Notes under the pieces: model-generated | What the model was told of the DNA's origin: nothing | Database searches by the model: none | What the model saw: only the letters and a program-made list of their open reading frames with translations | Source: Chthonobacter albigriseus | GTDB taxonomy: Bacteria; Pseudomonadota; Alphaproteobacteria; Rhizobiales; Pleomorphomonadaceae | Direction: 5' to 3' | DNA length: 64,000 nt | Assembly (NCBI RefSeq): GCF_013839445.1 | Contig: NZ_JACDIT010000001.1 | Location: forward strand, 1,529,935 to 1,593,934 | Shown here: piece after piece, positions 17,888-27,691 of the stretch | Numbering within the stretch: position 1 is the first letter of the stretch | Layout: every line of letters starts with the position of its first letter | Made by a program: the position numbers and the translations under genes

Positions 17888-18595
17888 TCAATTGATGATG
17901 CCGCGCCGGAAGGCCTCGGCGACCGCCTGGATGCGGTTCGTGGCTTTCAGCTTGCGGGCCGCCGTGTTGAGATACCAGTCGGCCGTGTGCTGCGAAATCG
18001 CAAGGATCTGGGCGATCTCCCAGCTGGTCTTGCCTTCTGCCGCCCATCGTAGGCAATCGGCTTCACGCCCCGACAGCTTGGTCCCGTCAGCCTGCAACCG
18101 CTCCGCTTCGACATCGCTGAGCCGGTTGCGCGCGTGCAGGGCGATCAGTTGGAACAGCCAAAGGTCATGCTCGGAAACCGCCGCGGACGGCCCGGCCAGG
18201 GTGAGAAAGGCGCGCCTTCCGTTGAAGCACTGCACCGGCACGCAGATACCGTCGGCCAGCCCATGCTGCGCCGCTTCGCCGAGCACTTCGCCGGCGCGCG
18301 GACTGGACGGGTCGTCCGCGGTGGCGCTCCAGGTGAACGGACGCCAGCATCGACGGGCCCGCTGCACGATCGGATCGTGCTCGATGTAGCGGCGTTGCCG
18401 GTAGATTTCGACGTAGCTGTGCGGAAACTCGTTGAGCAGGAAAACCACCTTCCGCTCAGCGGCGAAATCGGCGAGCGCGTAGGCGGTGAAGCCGAGATGG
18501 CGCGCGGCATGCCGCAGCGCCCGTTTCACCCCCTCTTTGCAGGAGGCGGCTTCAAGGCGGCGAATGCAGTCCAGGAGTGAAGAGGTCCGAGCCAT
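17888..18595 (-). CDS. LuxR-type regulator with autoinducer-binding-like domain
   Basis: 235 aa. The N-terminal 160 residues match the autoinducer-binding domain: Y in EIYRQRRY, the D-P pair of EHDPIVQRA, W in PFTWSA and G in GLADGICVPV occupy, by spacing, the places of TraR/LuxR Y61, D70, P71, W85 and G113, while W57 is replaced by Y. The C-terminal LuxR HTH covers about 168-228 (LSGREADCLRWAAEGKTSWE and ISQHTADWYLNTAARKLKAT). No luxI-type synthase lies in the window, so it looks like a solo regulator. The promoter is probably in the AT-rich stretch at 18630-18690. The ligand is unknown. Confidence 0.88.
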   Translation of the reverse strand: MARTSSLLDCIRRLEAASCKEGVKRALRHAARHLGFTAYALADFAAERKVVFLLNEFPHSYVEIYRQRRYIEHDPIVQRARRCWRPFTWSATADDPSSPRAGEVLGEAAQHGLADGICVPVQCFNGRRAFLTLAGPSAAVSEHDLWLFQLIALHARNRLSDVEAERLQADGTKLSGREADCLRWAAEGKTSWEIAQILAISQHTADWYLNTAARKLKATNRIQAVAEAFRRGIIN

Positions 18596-18732
18596 CCAGA
18601 CCCACCGCGCGGCCGTCGCGGTTCCCTTTAACCATCAGTATTAAGTACAATTTAAATGACATAATTGACCGAAAGATTGCAAACGGGTTCGCGCCCTAAT
18701 TCCGGTAGTCTGGCGACCGTGGAGGGAGCGGC

Positions 18733-20913
18733 CTATTCGGCCGCCTGATCGGCGCGCCGCATCGGCAGCCGGGCGATCGCCTCGACGAGCCGCGGGGTCG
18801 CGACAAGCGTCGACCGTTCCTTGACGTCCAGGAAGGAGATCGCCTCCTCCACCGTCTCCGCTTCGGAAATCTTGGCGGCGACGAGCGCGGCAACAGGGTC
18901 GACCTTGCCGCGCGGCCGATCCGAAAGGCGATCAACCAAAGCGAGATGCTGCCGCCGCCAAGCCGGGTCGGTGGCGACACGAACCAGATCCGGGGTGCGG
19001 TCGAGCGCCGCCTGCAGCGCCGTGCGGATGGGCGACATGGCGGTCCGGATCGGAGGCGGGTTGGTCTCCTCCGGGGTCCGGAGCAAACCGAGCCGGCGGA
19101 CTGCGCGCCCGACCGACGCGGATCCGGTCAGCGCCGAGATCGGCACGGCGAGGAGCAGCCCGGTGACAGCCGGAGACAGCCAGGCGAGCAGCACCCAGCT
19201 GTCGGCCGTTGCAGCCAGGGCGAGCGCCAGGCCGGAGATCACGTGCCAGCGGTGCCGATGGACGAGATCGCGCAGCGGCAGGCCGCCGTCATCGCGCCGC
19301 TGCGGCTTCCAACCAGCGTCGCGGCGCATCAGGATCTCCATGATCGCGCCGGTCTGGATCAGCATCATGATCGGCGCGATCAGCGCGGACACCACCACTT
19401 CGAACAGGAAGCTGAAGATCAGGCCGACGACGCCGCCGGACGCCTTGCGCGCCTTGGTATCCAGCATGAAGGCGACCAGACCCATGATCTTCGGCCCGAA
19501 CAGCACGACCATGGTGAGCCCGAACAGCGCGAGCGCGCGCTCCGCGTCGATCCGCGGCCAGCTGGGAAACAGCTGGAATTCGTCGCTGAAATACTCGGGC
19601 CGGATGAAGTGCGCCTGCAGCGAAAGCGCCAGACCGGACAGGATCAGCAGCAGCCACAGCGGTGAGGCCGCATAGGACATGATGCCCGTGAGCAGGTGCA
19701 TCCGGCTGACCCAGTGCAGGCCCTTGCCGCCGAGCACTTTGGAATGCTGCAGGTTGCCCTGACACCACCGCCGGTCGCGGATGGCAAGGTCGATCAGCGA
19801 CGGCGGGCTTTCCTCGAAGGAGCCGTTGAGATCGTCCGCGATGATCACCGTCCAGCCGGCACGGCGGATCAGGGCCGCCTCGACGAAATCATGGCTGAGA
19901 ATGTGCCCGCCGAACGGCGGTTTCCCCGGCAGGTCCGGCAGGCCGGCCGCCGACATGAAGGCCTCGGTGCGGATAATCGCGTTGTGGCCCCAGAAGTTGC
20001 CCTCCCGCTGCACCCACCAGGAGAGCCCCGTGCCGACGATCGGTCCGTAGACCCGCCCGGCGAACTGCTGCAGGCGCGCCACCACGGTGGTGCCGTTGAC
20101 CAGCATCGGGATGGTCTGGATCAGCCCGGCGTCCGGATCGGCTTCCATCCGCCGCGCAAGTTCGATGATGGTTTCCGCGTCCATCAGGCTGTCGGCGTCG
20201 AGCACCAGCAGATGGTCGTAGCTCTTGCCCCAGCGGCGGCAGAAATCGGCGACGTTCCCGGCCTTCTTGGCGACGTTGTTGCGCCGGCGCCGGTAAAAGA
20301 TGCGCGCCCGGTCGCCCAGCCGCTGCCGCACCGCCAGGAGCGCCGTCTCCTCGGCCAGGGCGATGTGCGGATCGGTGGTGTCGGCGAGCACGAACCAGTC
20401 GAAGGCGTGGCCCTGCCCGCGCTCTTCCACCGCGACAGCCATCGCTTCGATCGCAGCGAAGATCCGGTCCGGATCCTCGTTGTAGGTCGGCATCAGCATC
20501 GCCGTCCGGCGGGCGAGCGGGGCGGTGGCGACTTCGGCCGGCCGACCCAGGCGCCGGGAGACCAGCGTCACGAAGCCGGCGATCGAGGCGATGAAGGAGA
20601 TCGCGATCCAGGAGAAGGTGACCGTGAACAGCACCAGGACGACGGCCTCGATCGGCGTCAGTTCGCCGATCGCCAGCACGTTGTACATCTCGTAGACCGC
20701 ATAGGCGATCAACGCCAGCGACCCGCCCATCACCGTGAAGCGTCGCAGGCGGCTCGACCGCGATGCCGGATCGACCAGCTTGCGCCGGGCGCGACGGTCG
20801 AACACGTCGAGCCGCTGCGCCGGCATCGCGCCCGGGTTTTCCGGGGGCATGCCGGGGGCGACCGGGACCGGCGTCTCCGCCTGCTCCGCCGGAAAGGCGA
20901 TCAGGCGGTCCAT
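18733..20913 (-). CDS. opgH: Glucans biosynthesis glucosyltransferase H
   Basis: Inner-membrane GT2 glycosyltransferase that polymerises UDP-glucose into the backbone of osmoregulated periplasmic glucans. About 726 aa from the ATG at 20913; a GTG at 20925 is an alternative. Membrane segments near residues 60-115 precede the cytosolic catalytic domain with [36 protein letters not shown] and [12 protein letters not shown]. Several further membrane helices follow at about 400-620. The start overlaps the opgG stop by 13 bases, so the two form an operon in the usual G-H order. Confidence 0.94.
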   Translation of the reverse strand: MDRLIAFPAEQAETPVPVAPGMPPENPGAMPAQRLDVFDRRARRKLVDPASRSSRLRRFTVMGGSLALIAYAVYEMYNVLAIGELTPIEAVVLVLFTVTFSWIAISFIASIAGFVTLVSRRLGRPAEVATAPLARRTAMLMPTYNEDPDRIFAAIEAMAVAVEERGQGHAFDWFVLADTTDPHIALAEETALLAVRQRLGDRARIFYRRRRNNVAKKAGNVADFCRRWGKSYDHLLVLDADSLMDAETIIELARRMEADPDAGLIQTIPMLVNGTTVVARLQQFAGRVYGPIVGTGLSWWVQREGNFWGHNAIIRTEAFMSAAGLPDLPGKPPFGGHILSHDFVEAALIRRAGWTVIIADDLNGSFEESPPSLIDLAIRDRRWCQGNLQHSKVLGGKGLHWVSRMHLLTGIMSYAASPLWLLLILSGLALSLQAHFIRPEYFSDEFQLFPSWPRIDAERALALFGLTMVVLFGPKIMGLVAFMLDTKARKASGGVVGLIFSFLFEVVVSALIAPIMMLIQTGAIMEILMRRDAGWKPQRRDDGGLPLRDLVHRHRWHVISGLALALAATADSWVLLAWLSPAVTGLLLAVPISALTGSASVGRAVRRLGLLRTPEETNPPPIRTAMSPIRTALQAALDRTPDLVRVATDPAWRRQHLALVDRLSDRPRGKVDPVAALVAAKISEAETVEEAISFLDVKERSTLVATPRLVEAIARLPMRRADQAAE

Positions 20914-22475
20914 CGGTACACCCACGTCTCGGCAGGGGCGCCGGTCTCGAAGGTGAGGGTGGCGCGCAATTCGATCAGCGTCTCGTTCTGCGGGTCGAGT
21001 TCGAAGGACATCCGCAGGCCGCCGATACTGGGATTGTCATGGATGATCACGTTGCGCACCGCGCCCTTGGAGGCGTTAACGGTGGCCTTGGGCGCGCCGA
21101 TCTTCGAGCGGTCGACGCCCTCCGGGAAGACGTAGTCGATCACGAACAGCCGCACCGGCGTCGGGCCGCCGATCGAGGCGCGGCCGGAACGGGTAGCCGC
21201 CACCGTGCTGGAGCCGAGCGCCATCGCCGGGTCGTTGCCCCAGGCCAGCCGGTAGGCGAAGAAATACTCCGAGCCGGCCGGGATCTTGTCCTTCGGGGCC
21301 CAGTAGACGACGATGTTGTCGTGGATCTCCGAGTTGGTCGGGATCTCCACCAGCGTCACTGCCCCGGCGCCCCAGTCGCCGACGGGCTCGACCCACAGGC
21401 TGGGCCGCCGTTCGTAGCCGGCTTCCAGATCCTCGTAGCTCTTGAAGTCGCGGTCGCGCTGGATCAGGCCGAACCCGCGCGGGCTCTGGTCGACGAAGGC
21501 CGAGATCTGCAGGTCGGTCGGGTTGGCGAGCGGGCGCCACAAGCGCTCGCCGCGCCCCGTCACCATCAGCAGCCCGTCGGAATCGTGCACCTCCGGGCGG
21601 AAGTCGTCGACGTTCTCCCGGTCGTTGGAGGAAAAGAAGAACATCGAGGTGCCCGGCGCCAGGCCCACCTTCTCCAGGTCGACGCGCGGGAAAAGCTGCG
21701 CCTCCACGTCCATCAGCGTCGGCATGCCCGGCCGCACGGTGAAGCGGTAGGCCCCGGTGACGGACGGGCTGTCCAGTAGGGCGTGGATCACGCAGGTCTC
21801 CGACCCGGCGACCGGCGTCTCCACCCAGAACGCCCGGAACAGCGGAAACTCCTCGCCCTCCGGATCGCCGGTCTTGATGGCGAGCCCCCGCGCCGAGAGG
21901 CCGTAGATCTGTCCCTTGCCCAGCGAGCGGAAGTAGCTCGCCCCCTGGAACACGACGACCTCGTCGAAGTAGTCCGGCCGGTTGATCGGCCCGTGCAGGC
22001 GGATGCCGGAGAAGCCGATGTCCTCCGTCGGCACCGGCTGCGGCACCAGCGGCCCCATCGTGAACATCTCGGGGCTGTAGGCCAGGTGTCGCGCCTCGCC
22101 GTTCTCCACAATCGCCACCTCCACCGGGTCCTTGTAGTAGAACCCGCGGTGGAACATCTGCATCTGGAACGGCAGCCCGGTGTTGGCCCACACCGACTTG
22201 TCCGTGTTGAAGCGGATATCGCGGTACTGGTCGTAGGTGAGTTGGTCGAGCACCTCCGGCAGCGACGTGTCGAGCGGCTGGAACGGCTGCTTGGCCAGCC
22301 CCCGCGCGATTTCCGCCACGCTCGAGCGGGTGAACCGCCCGCTGACGGCGAACGAGGACTGGACGGCCGCGGCCGCGATGCCCGGGGCCACCCCGCTCGC
22401 AAGGAGGACGGAAGCAAGGGCGCTGGCTGCGGTCTTCAGCACGTCTCGGCGGCTGGCCTCGATCGATCCGGACAT
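20901..22475 (-). CDS. opgG: Glucan biosynthesis protein OpgG/OpgD, Tat-exported
   Basis: Periplasmic protein required for the synthesis or branching of osmoregulated glucans. 524 aa from the ATG at 22475, chosen because it gives a clean twin-arginine signal ([22 protein letters not shown] at 9-10, Ala-rich cleavage region near 38). An upstream frame to 22634 lacks such features. Family segments include [38 protein letters not shown] and [21 protein letters not shown] Tat signal is typical of the OpgD branch, so the gene could equally be called opgD. It is the first gene of the opgG-opgH pair. Confidence 0.92.
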   Translation of the reverse strand: MSGSIEASRRDVLKTAASALASVLLASGVAPGIAAAAVQSSFAVSGRFTRSSVAEIARGLAKQPFQPLDTSLPEVLDQLTYDQYRDIRFNTDKSVWANTGLPFQMQMFHRGFYYKDPVEVAIVENGEARHLAYSPEMFTMGPLVPQPVPTEDIGFSGIRLHGPINRPDYFDEVVVFQGASYFRSLGKGQIYGLSARGLAIKTGDPEGEEFPLFRAFWVETPVAGSETCVIHALLDSPSVTGAYRFTVRPGMPTLMDVEAQLFPRVDLEKVGLAPGTSMFFFSSNDRENVDDFRPEVHDSDGLLMVTGRGERLWRPLANPTDLQISAFVDQSPRGFGLIQRDRDFKSYEDLEAGYERRPSLWVEPVGDWGAGAVTLVEIPTNSEIHDNIVVYWAPKDKIPAGSEYFFAYRLAWGNDPAMALGSSTVAATRSGRASIGGPTPVRLFVIDYVFPEGVDRSKIGAPKATVNASKGAVRNVIIHDNPSIGGLRMSFELDPQNETLIELRATLTFETGAPAETWVYRWTA

Positions 22476-23027
22476 AGGGTCTGCTGCGGCTCCACTCGAC
22501 GACTCGTACGCCACGTCCGGCGGCGGCGAAATCTCCTCGGGCCTGACGCCGCAGAGGACCCTTCGCCGACCGTCGGCCACTCGACAGTTGTGCGACGCGG
22601 GATAAATCCTCCGCCGCGAAAGCCACGCGTCCACCGTTTACCCTGTTGTCCGCGCGATCGTGGCCAAGCGCTGCGGCGACCCGGATTTCCGGCCGATCTG
22701 GCGCAAGAGACTGTGTTCTCCTGGGCTTGGCGATCGGAACGTCCGGCGCAGTCTTGTTCGGTTACGCGAGGAAAGCGGCGTGTTGCGGCGAAACGATGAC
22801 AGTATCCGCTTGAAATCATATCGAAGTCCGCGGCCGAACGAAATAGCCGACCCCGCTTTGGCGACCACTCTTTGCTGCACCGCGGCGGTGCACGCAGACC
22901 CCCGCCGGCGTCCCGGCGGTTCGTCCGGCCGGACGATTTTCCTTGAACACCATCGCTGAACGTGCGAACCGCCGGCCGGTTCCGTGATCGGCCACCGAGG
23001 CGCGGCGTTTTCCCATCGCCGCCGGCG
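22476..23027. other. Gene-free stretch upstream of opgG
   Basis: About 550 bp with no convincing gene. Open frames on both strands are short, Arg-rich and lack family signatures. AT-richer patches at 22795-22830 (GCTTGAAATCATATC) are candidate promoter material for opgGH. I see no RNA gene, repeat or clear terminator for the DeoR-type gene's upstream neighbour. Confidence 0.45.
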
Positions 23028-23813
23028 TCAGTCTTCCGCAGGTTCCGCTTCGGCGGGCAGCGCCTCGATCAGCCGCACCTCGGCTCCCGCGCAGAGCGCG
23101 CGCACCCGTTCGCTCGGGCAGTGGTCGGTGACGAAGCTGTCGACCTGGTCGATGGTGCCGATCCGCACCGGCGCGGTACGGTCGAACTTGGTGCTGTCGG
23201 ACACGAGGATCACCTGCCGGGCGTTGGCCATGATCGCCTGCGCCACTTTCACCTCGCGGAAGTCGTAGTCGAGCAGCGACCCGTCCTCGTCGATCGCCGA
23301 CGTGCCGACGATGGCGAAGTCCACCTTGAACTGGCGGATGAAGTCGGCGGCAGCCTCGCCCACGATACCTCCGTCGGAGCGCCGCACCACGCCGCCGGCG
23401 ATCACCACCTCGATCTGCGGGTAGGGCCGCATGATGTTGGCGACGTTGATGTTGTTGGTGATCACCATCAGCCCGCTGTGCTGCAGGAGCGCCTGCGCGA
23501 CGGCCTCTGTGGTGGTGCCGATGTTGATGAACAGCGACGCGTCGTTCGGGATCAGCGCTGCCGCCGCCCGCCCGATCGCCGCCTTTTCCCGCGAGGCGAT
23601 CTGCCGCCGCGCGTCGTAGCCGACGTTCTCCACGCTGGAGGCGATGATCGCGCCGCCGTGCACACGGGCCAGCAGCCGCTGCTCGCAGAGCTCGTTCAGA
23701 TCCTTGCGGATCGTCTGCGGCGTGACGTCGAAGCGGACCGCAAGGTCCTCCACCGTGACGCGGCCGATCTGTTTGGCGAGATCGAGAATGGAGTGCTGAC
23801 GCGCGAGCAGCAT
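23028..23813 (-). CDS. DeoR/GlpR family transcriptional regulator
   Basis: 261 aa from the ATG at 23813; a 34-residue longer frame is rejected because the DeoR fold starts at MLLARQHSILDLAKQIGRVT. The N-terminal winged HTH is at about 5-58 (VEDLAVRFDVTPQTIRKDLN). The C-terminal DeoR sensor domain follows: ALIPNDASLFINIGTTTEAV, then VVIAGGVVRRSDGGIVGEAA and VDFAIVGTSAIDEDGSLLDYD. Members respond to phosphorylated sugars. It is divergent from the SDR sugar-dehydrogenase gene 212 bp away, which suggests local control of sugar use, though a more distant target such as a glycerol or sugar ABC operon is possible. Confidence 0.9.
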   Translation of the reverse strand: MLLARQHSILDLAKQIGRVTVEDLAVRFDVTPQTIRKDLNELCEQRLLARVHGGAIIASSVENVGYDARRQIASREKAAIGRAAAALIPNDASLFINIGTTTEAVAQALLQHSGLMVITNNINVANIMRPYPQIEVVIAGGVVRRSDGGIVGEAAADFIRQFKVDFAIVGTSAIDEDGSLLDYDFREVKVAQAIMANARQVILVSDSTKFDRTAPVRIGTIDQVDSFVTDHCPSERVRALCAGAEVRLIEALPAEAEPAED

Positions 23814-24025
23814 GAAGAGCGATTCGGGCTGGGGACGTTGGCGAGACCGGAGGTATAGCACCCCGTCCGCCCCGCCGTCACGCCAGCCCCGCCGGCGACC
23901 GTTTCGGACCGGCACGGCCGGTTGATGCCTCGCCTGCTGTTGCCGCTTGCATTCCGCATCGGTCTGAACGATCCAGGGAATGGCGCGCGGGAAGCTGGCC
24001 CGTGCCGGACTGCGGATGACGACCC

Positions 24026-24793
24026 ATGCATATGCCTGCCATCTACCCCGACCTTAAAGAACGTTCGGTATTCGTCACCGGGGGCGGCAGCGGCATCGGC
24101 GCGGCGCTGACGGAGGCTTTCGTCAAGCAGGGCGCGAACGTGGCGTTCGTCGACATTGCCGAGACTGAAAGCCGTGCCCTCGCCGACCGGATGGAAATCG
24201 AGCACGGCCGCCGGCCGCTGTTCGTTCCCTGCGACATCCGCGACGTAGCCGCCCTGCAGGCCGCGGTCGCGGAGGCCGGACGGATCTTCGGCGACATCTC
24301 CGTGCTGCTCAACAACGCCGCCAACGACCAGCGCCACACGGTTGAGAGCGTCACCCCGGACTACTGGGACGACCGCATGGCGATCAACCAGCGGCCGATG
24401 TTCTTCACCGCCCAGGCCGTGCTGCCGATGATGCAGCGCCTGGGCCAGGGCTCGATCGTCAACTTCGGCTCGATCTCCTGGAAGCTCGGCAACGGCGGCA
24501 TGCCGGCCTACACCACGGCCAAGGCGGCAGTGCACGGCCTGACGCGAGGTCTCGCCCGCGACTTCGGCATCCACGGCATCCGGGTCAACACGATCCTGCC
24601 CGGCTGGGTGATGACCGAACGGCAGAAGGCGCTCTGGCTGACGGCTGAAGCGGAGAAGGAGATGCTGGCCGGCCAGTGCCTGAAGATCCACATCCAGCCG
24701 ACCGCCATCGCCGACATGGCGCTCTTCCTCGCTTCCGACGCGTCCGTGGCCTGCACCGCCCAGGAGTTCACCGTCGACGCCGGCTGGAGCTGA
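24026..24793 (+). CDS. Short-chain dehydrogenase, probably sugar (galactose/arabinose) 1-dehydrogenase
   Basis: 255 aa classical SDR. NAD(P) motif TGGGSGIG at 18-25, LLNNAAN at 94-100, and catalytic N121, S149, Y162 and K166 (AYTTAK). It oxidises an alcohol or aldose with NAD(P). The sequence style and the presence of galM, an aldehyde dehydrogenase, gguC and a LysR gene within 11 kb favour an aldose 1-dehydrogenase of the non-phosphorylating galactose/arabinose route; this is inference. It abuts the convergent flavoprotein gene with no spacer: the stops meet at 24793/24794. Confidence 0.82.
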   Translation: MHMPAIYPDLKERSVFVTGGGSGIGAALTEAFVKQGANVAFVDIAETESRALADRMEIEHGRRPLFVPCDIRDVAALQAAVAEAGRIFGDISVLLNNAANDQRHTVESVTPDYWDDRMAINQRPMFFTAQAVLPMMQRLGQGSIVNFGSISWKLGNGGMPAYTTAKAAVHGLTRGLARDFGIHGIRVNTILPGWVMTERQKALWLTAEAEKEMLAGQCLKIHIQPTAIADMALFLASDASVACTAQEFTVDAGWS

Positions 24794-25894
24794 TCAGGCG
24801 CCGGTCGGAAGCCGCACCCGCGTGAGCAGGCCGATGCCCGCCAGCACGCCCGGGACGGCCGCCAGCAGCGCGGAGGGCCGCTGCCACGACGGCCGCACCA
24901 TCAGCTGCGACAGGACCGTCGCAGCGCCGACCTGACGCGACACAGTCGAGGCGAAGCGGCGCTGGTAGCCTGCTGCGGTTCCACCGGAGAGAAGCGTGTC
25001 CACCGCCTGCCGGGCGCTCTCCAGCGCGATCGCAATGCCGTCGCCGGCAAACGACGGGATGACGGCGGCCTGATCACCGAGCCACCACGGCCCCTCCGTA
25101 ACCCGGCGCACGTAGCCGTAGGGGATGCGCGTGACGGCGAGCGCCTTGTCCAGGAGAGGCTCGGCGCCGTCGAGCTGGCGGGCGATCTCCGGCGCCTCCG
25201 CCACGAGGCTGCGCACCAGGTCGTCGAAGCGGCCGCCGTGGTCCGCGAAGCGGCGGCGGGAGACGAGCAGGCAAAGGTTCACCGCATCCTGCCCAACCGG
25301 CTGCAGTCCGGCATAGCCGTCGCGGAAAGGAACGATGGTGACGACCGGATCGCTTGGAGCGACGGCCCGCCGATAGAGCATCTTGAGGCCGACGAGATCG
25401 CCCTGGCGGCCCTCCGGCCGTGCGTGACCACGCAGGTCGTGCTTGCCGGTCGCCGCGAAGAAGGCCGGGACTTGGACGGGGCCGTCGCCGTCGAGCCGGA
25501 CGGTCGTGCCGCCGTCGGGATCGAGATCGAAGCCCTGGACCGACACGCCGCGAAGCACCCGCGCGCCCGCCGCCTCGGCCGCGCCGAGCAGGGCCTCGTC
25601 GAGCACCAGCCGCGACAGGCTGACGGCCGGAAACGGCAATGTCCGGCGGACAACGCCGCCGGACGGGGTCGCATAGGCGACAACCTGGATCGGAACGGCA
25701 CCCAGAGCCGAAAGGTCGAGACCGAGATCGCGCGCCGTCTCCACCGCCTCGCCGCTGACGAACTCGCCGCAGACCTTGTGGTGCGCCTCCCGCCGCTTTT
25801 CCGCCAACGTGACGCGGACCCCCGCCCGGGCGAGGAGGATGGCCGCGGCCGAGCCGGCCGGCCCGCCGCCGGCGATGAAGACGTCCGGGCTCAT
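24794..25894 (-). CDS. FAD-dependent oxidoreductase (geranylgeranyl reductase / hydroxylase type)
   Basis: 366 aa from the ATG at 25894, overlapping the methyltransferase stop by 4 bases (ATGA). FAD-binding motif FIAGGGPAGSAAAILLARAG at 6-25, then LAEKRREAHHKVCGEFVSGE with the conserved Cys-Gly region of the geranylgeranyl reductase-like group, and WWLGDQAAVIPSFAGDGIAI as the second FAD motif near 280. It is the last gene of a malQ-type III PKS-methyltransferase-flavoprotein operon. By position it plays the part of the flavoprotein (SrsC-like) that hydroxylates or oxidises a polyketide product in phenolic-lipid clusters. The substrate is inferred. Confidence 0.85.
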   Translation of the reverse strand: MSPDVFIAGGGPAGSAAAILLARAGVRVTLAEKRREAHHKVCGEFVSGEAVETARDLGLDLSALGAVPIQVVAYATPSGGVVRRTLPFPAVSLSRLVLDEALLGAAEAAGARVLRGVSVQGFDLDPDGGTTVRLDGDGPVQVPAFFAATGKHDLRGHARPEGRQGDLVGLKMLYRRAVAPSDPVVTIVPFRDGYAGLQPVGQDAVNLCLLVSRRRFADHGGRFDDLVRSLVAEAPEIARQLDGAEPLLDKALAVTRIPYGYVRRVTEGPWWLGDQAAVIPSFAGDGIAIALESARQAVDTLLSGGTAAGYQRRFASTVSRQVGAATVLSQLMVRPSWQRPSALLAAVPGVLAGIGLLTRVRLPTGA

Positions 25895-26613
25895 TTCACC
25901 CGTCCGACGCAGAGACGGTAGGGCAGCCACCACGACAGCGAGACGGACCGTGGATCGATGTCGGCGGCAGCGAGAACGCCGAGCCAGTCCGCCTTGCGGA
26001 ACCCGCGGGCGATCGACACCGGCCCGTCGTGGCGCACGAAGCGGTGCCAGCGGCCGACGGACGTGATCAGCTGGAACCCGTGGAACGACACCGGGTCGCG
26101 GTGAAGATCGTTGACGAACCAGCCGAGCCGCGCCGTCTCCTCGCTCCAGGCGATGAATCGAACGAGATCCGCGCCGAAGAGGTGGTGGGTGAAGAGCGCG
26201 CTGATGACGAGGTCCGGCGGATCGGTCGGGACGTGGCTGAAGATGTCTGCCGTGTGGTAGCGGACGGGCCAGTCCGCCGGGGTCGCCTCGCGGGCGGCTC
26301 GCGTCGACCACGGATTGATGTCGACGCCGGAAAGCTCCACCGCGACGCTGCGACGGGAGGCCCAGCCGGCGACGGCCCGGAGCGTGTCGCCGTAGCCGCT
26401 GCCGGCGTCGAGGATCCGCAGCGGCCTGCCGGAGGGCAGCCGCCCGGTCCGGCGGAGACGCTCCAGGAACCCGAGCGTCGGGCGGTAGCCGAGCGACAGC
26501 CGGTTCACCCGGGCAAGGTCCTCCAGGCAGGCGAGGAAGTCCTCGAAGGGGACCGCCTCGGTGTCCATCCATTCCGCTTCGGTGGAGCGGCTGTCGGCTG
26601 AGAAGGCGGCCAT
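25891..26613 (-). CDS. Class I SAM-dependent methyltransferase
   Basis: 240 aa. SAM motif I is RILDAGSGYGDTLRAVAG (66-83), with the acidic strand-2 end in VELSGVDINPW and motif II-like PPDLVISALFTHHLF. It starts 4 bases after the stop of the type III PKS gene and overlaps the flavoprotein gene, so it is translationally linked to both. It probably methylates the polyketide product on oxygen or carbon. The soluble class I fold differs from the membrane isoprenylcysteine-type methyltransferase found in the Streptomyces srsABC phenolic-lipid operon. Confidence 0.87.
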   Translation of the reverse strand: MAAFSADSRSTEAEWMDTEAVPFEDFLACLEDLARVNRLSLGYRPTLGFLERLRRTGRLPSGRPLRILDAGSGYGDTLRAVAGWASRRSVAVELSGVDINPWSTRAAREATPADWPVRYHTADIFSHVPTDPPDLVISALFTHHLFGADLVRFIAWSEETARLGWFVNDLHRDPVSFHGFQLITSVGRWHRFVRHDGPVSIARGFRKADWLGVLAAADIDPRSVSLSWWLPYRLCVGRVK

Positions 26614-26617
26614 GACG

Positions 26618-27691
26618 TCAGGCCTTCAGCGTGAAGGCCAGCGTCTCGGCGGTGAGCCCGGGCCCGAAAGCCATCGCCATGCCCTTGCCCGCGTCGCCGC
26701 GGCGCATCAGCCGGTCGAGCACGAAGAGGATGGTCGCCGACGACATGTTGCCGAAGGCGCGCAGCACCTCGCGAGAGGCCGAGAGGGCCTGCGCCGGCAG
26801 CTGCAGCGCCGCCTCCACCGCGTCGAGCACCGAGCGCCCGCCCGGATGGATGGCGAACAGCGACACCGGCTCGCCGTCCGCGGCCTGAAACAGGGCCTGG
26901 CGGCGGCCTTCCAGCGCACCGCGGAGGGCGCCCGGAACCTTGCCGGAGAGCACCATGTCGAAGCCCTGGTCTCGGATGGTCCAGGTGATCAGCTCGGGAT
27001 CCTCGCTGACAAGAACGGTTTCGAACCGGTCGAGCGCCATGCCGACAGGCTCGGCGCTGACCAGCGCGGCCGCCGCCCCGTCGCCGAACACCAGGAAAGA
27101 CAGGATCTGCTCCAGCGATCCGGTCTCCTGCAGGTGCAGCGTGCAGAGCTCGACCGAGACGACGAGCACCTTGGCCGACGGCTCCGAGCGGACGATGTGG
27201 CGGGCGAGCTTCAGTCCGTTCATGGCGGCGTAGCAGCCCATGAAACCGACGACCGTCCGCTCCACGTCCGGCCGCAGGCCGAGCTTGTCGACCAGCATGA
27301 GGTCGAGGCCCGGCGCCATGAATCCCGTACAGGTGATGACGACGAGGTGGCTGACGGCGGCAACGTCCGCCGCATCCAGTTCAAGTGCGGCTACCGCGTC
27401 GAGCGTCAGCGCGGGGGCGTGGGTCTCGTAGGTCTTCATCCGATCGCCGGTCGAGGGGAAGGCGCCAGGCGTGTAGAAGCCGGCGTCATCGACGGAAGCG
27501 CCCGGACGAGGCCTCGGGTTGGGGGTCAGCGCCGACCAGCGGTGATCGATCTGCCCGCGCTCCACCATGCGCCGGAACAGTGCGCGCTCGCGGTTGGTGG
27601 TGATCAGGCTCTCGGCAAAGGCAACGAAGGTTTCGTGGACGTCGTTGGCCGGAACCGCGGTCCCGATCCGGTTGACATAGGCATCCGTCAT
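26618..27691 (-). CDS. Type III polyketide synthase (chalcone/stilbene synthase family)
   Basis: 357 aa homodimeric ketosynthase that extends an acyl-CoA starter with malonyl units. The full catalytic triad is visible: C153 in VVGFMGCYAAMNG, H282 in FAIHPGGRSVLD and N315 in FGNMSSATILF. GFxxGCYAA is typical of bacterial alkylpyrone/alkylresorcinol-forming enzymes, and the C-terminal GPG loop (AFGPGLTAETL) is intact. The ATG overlaps the malQ stop (ATGA). With the downstream methyltransferase and flavoprotein it forms a small polyketide cluster, likely for a phenolic lipid, pyrone or quinone-like product. The starter length cannot be told from sequence. Confidence 0.93.
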   Translation of the reverse strand: MTDAYVNRIGTAVPANDVHETFVAFAESLITTNRERALFRRMVERGQIDHRWSALTPNPRPRPGASVDDAGFYTPGAFPSTGDRMKTYETHAPALTLDAVAALELDAADVAAVSHLVVITCTGFMAPGLDLMLVDKLGLRPDVERTVVGFMGCYAAMNGLKLARHIVRSEPSAKVLVVSVELCTLHLQETGSLEQILSFLVFGDGAAAALVSAEPVGMALDRFETVLVSEDPELITWTIRDQGFDMVLSGKVPGALRGALEGRRQALFQAADGEPVSLFAIHPGGRSVLDAVEAALQLPAQALSASREVLRAFGNMSSATILFVLDRLMRRGDAGKGMAMAFGPGLTAETLAFTLKA

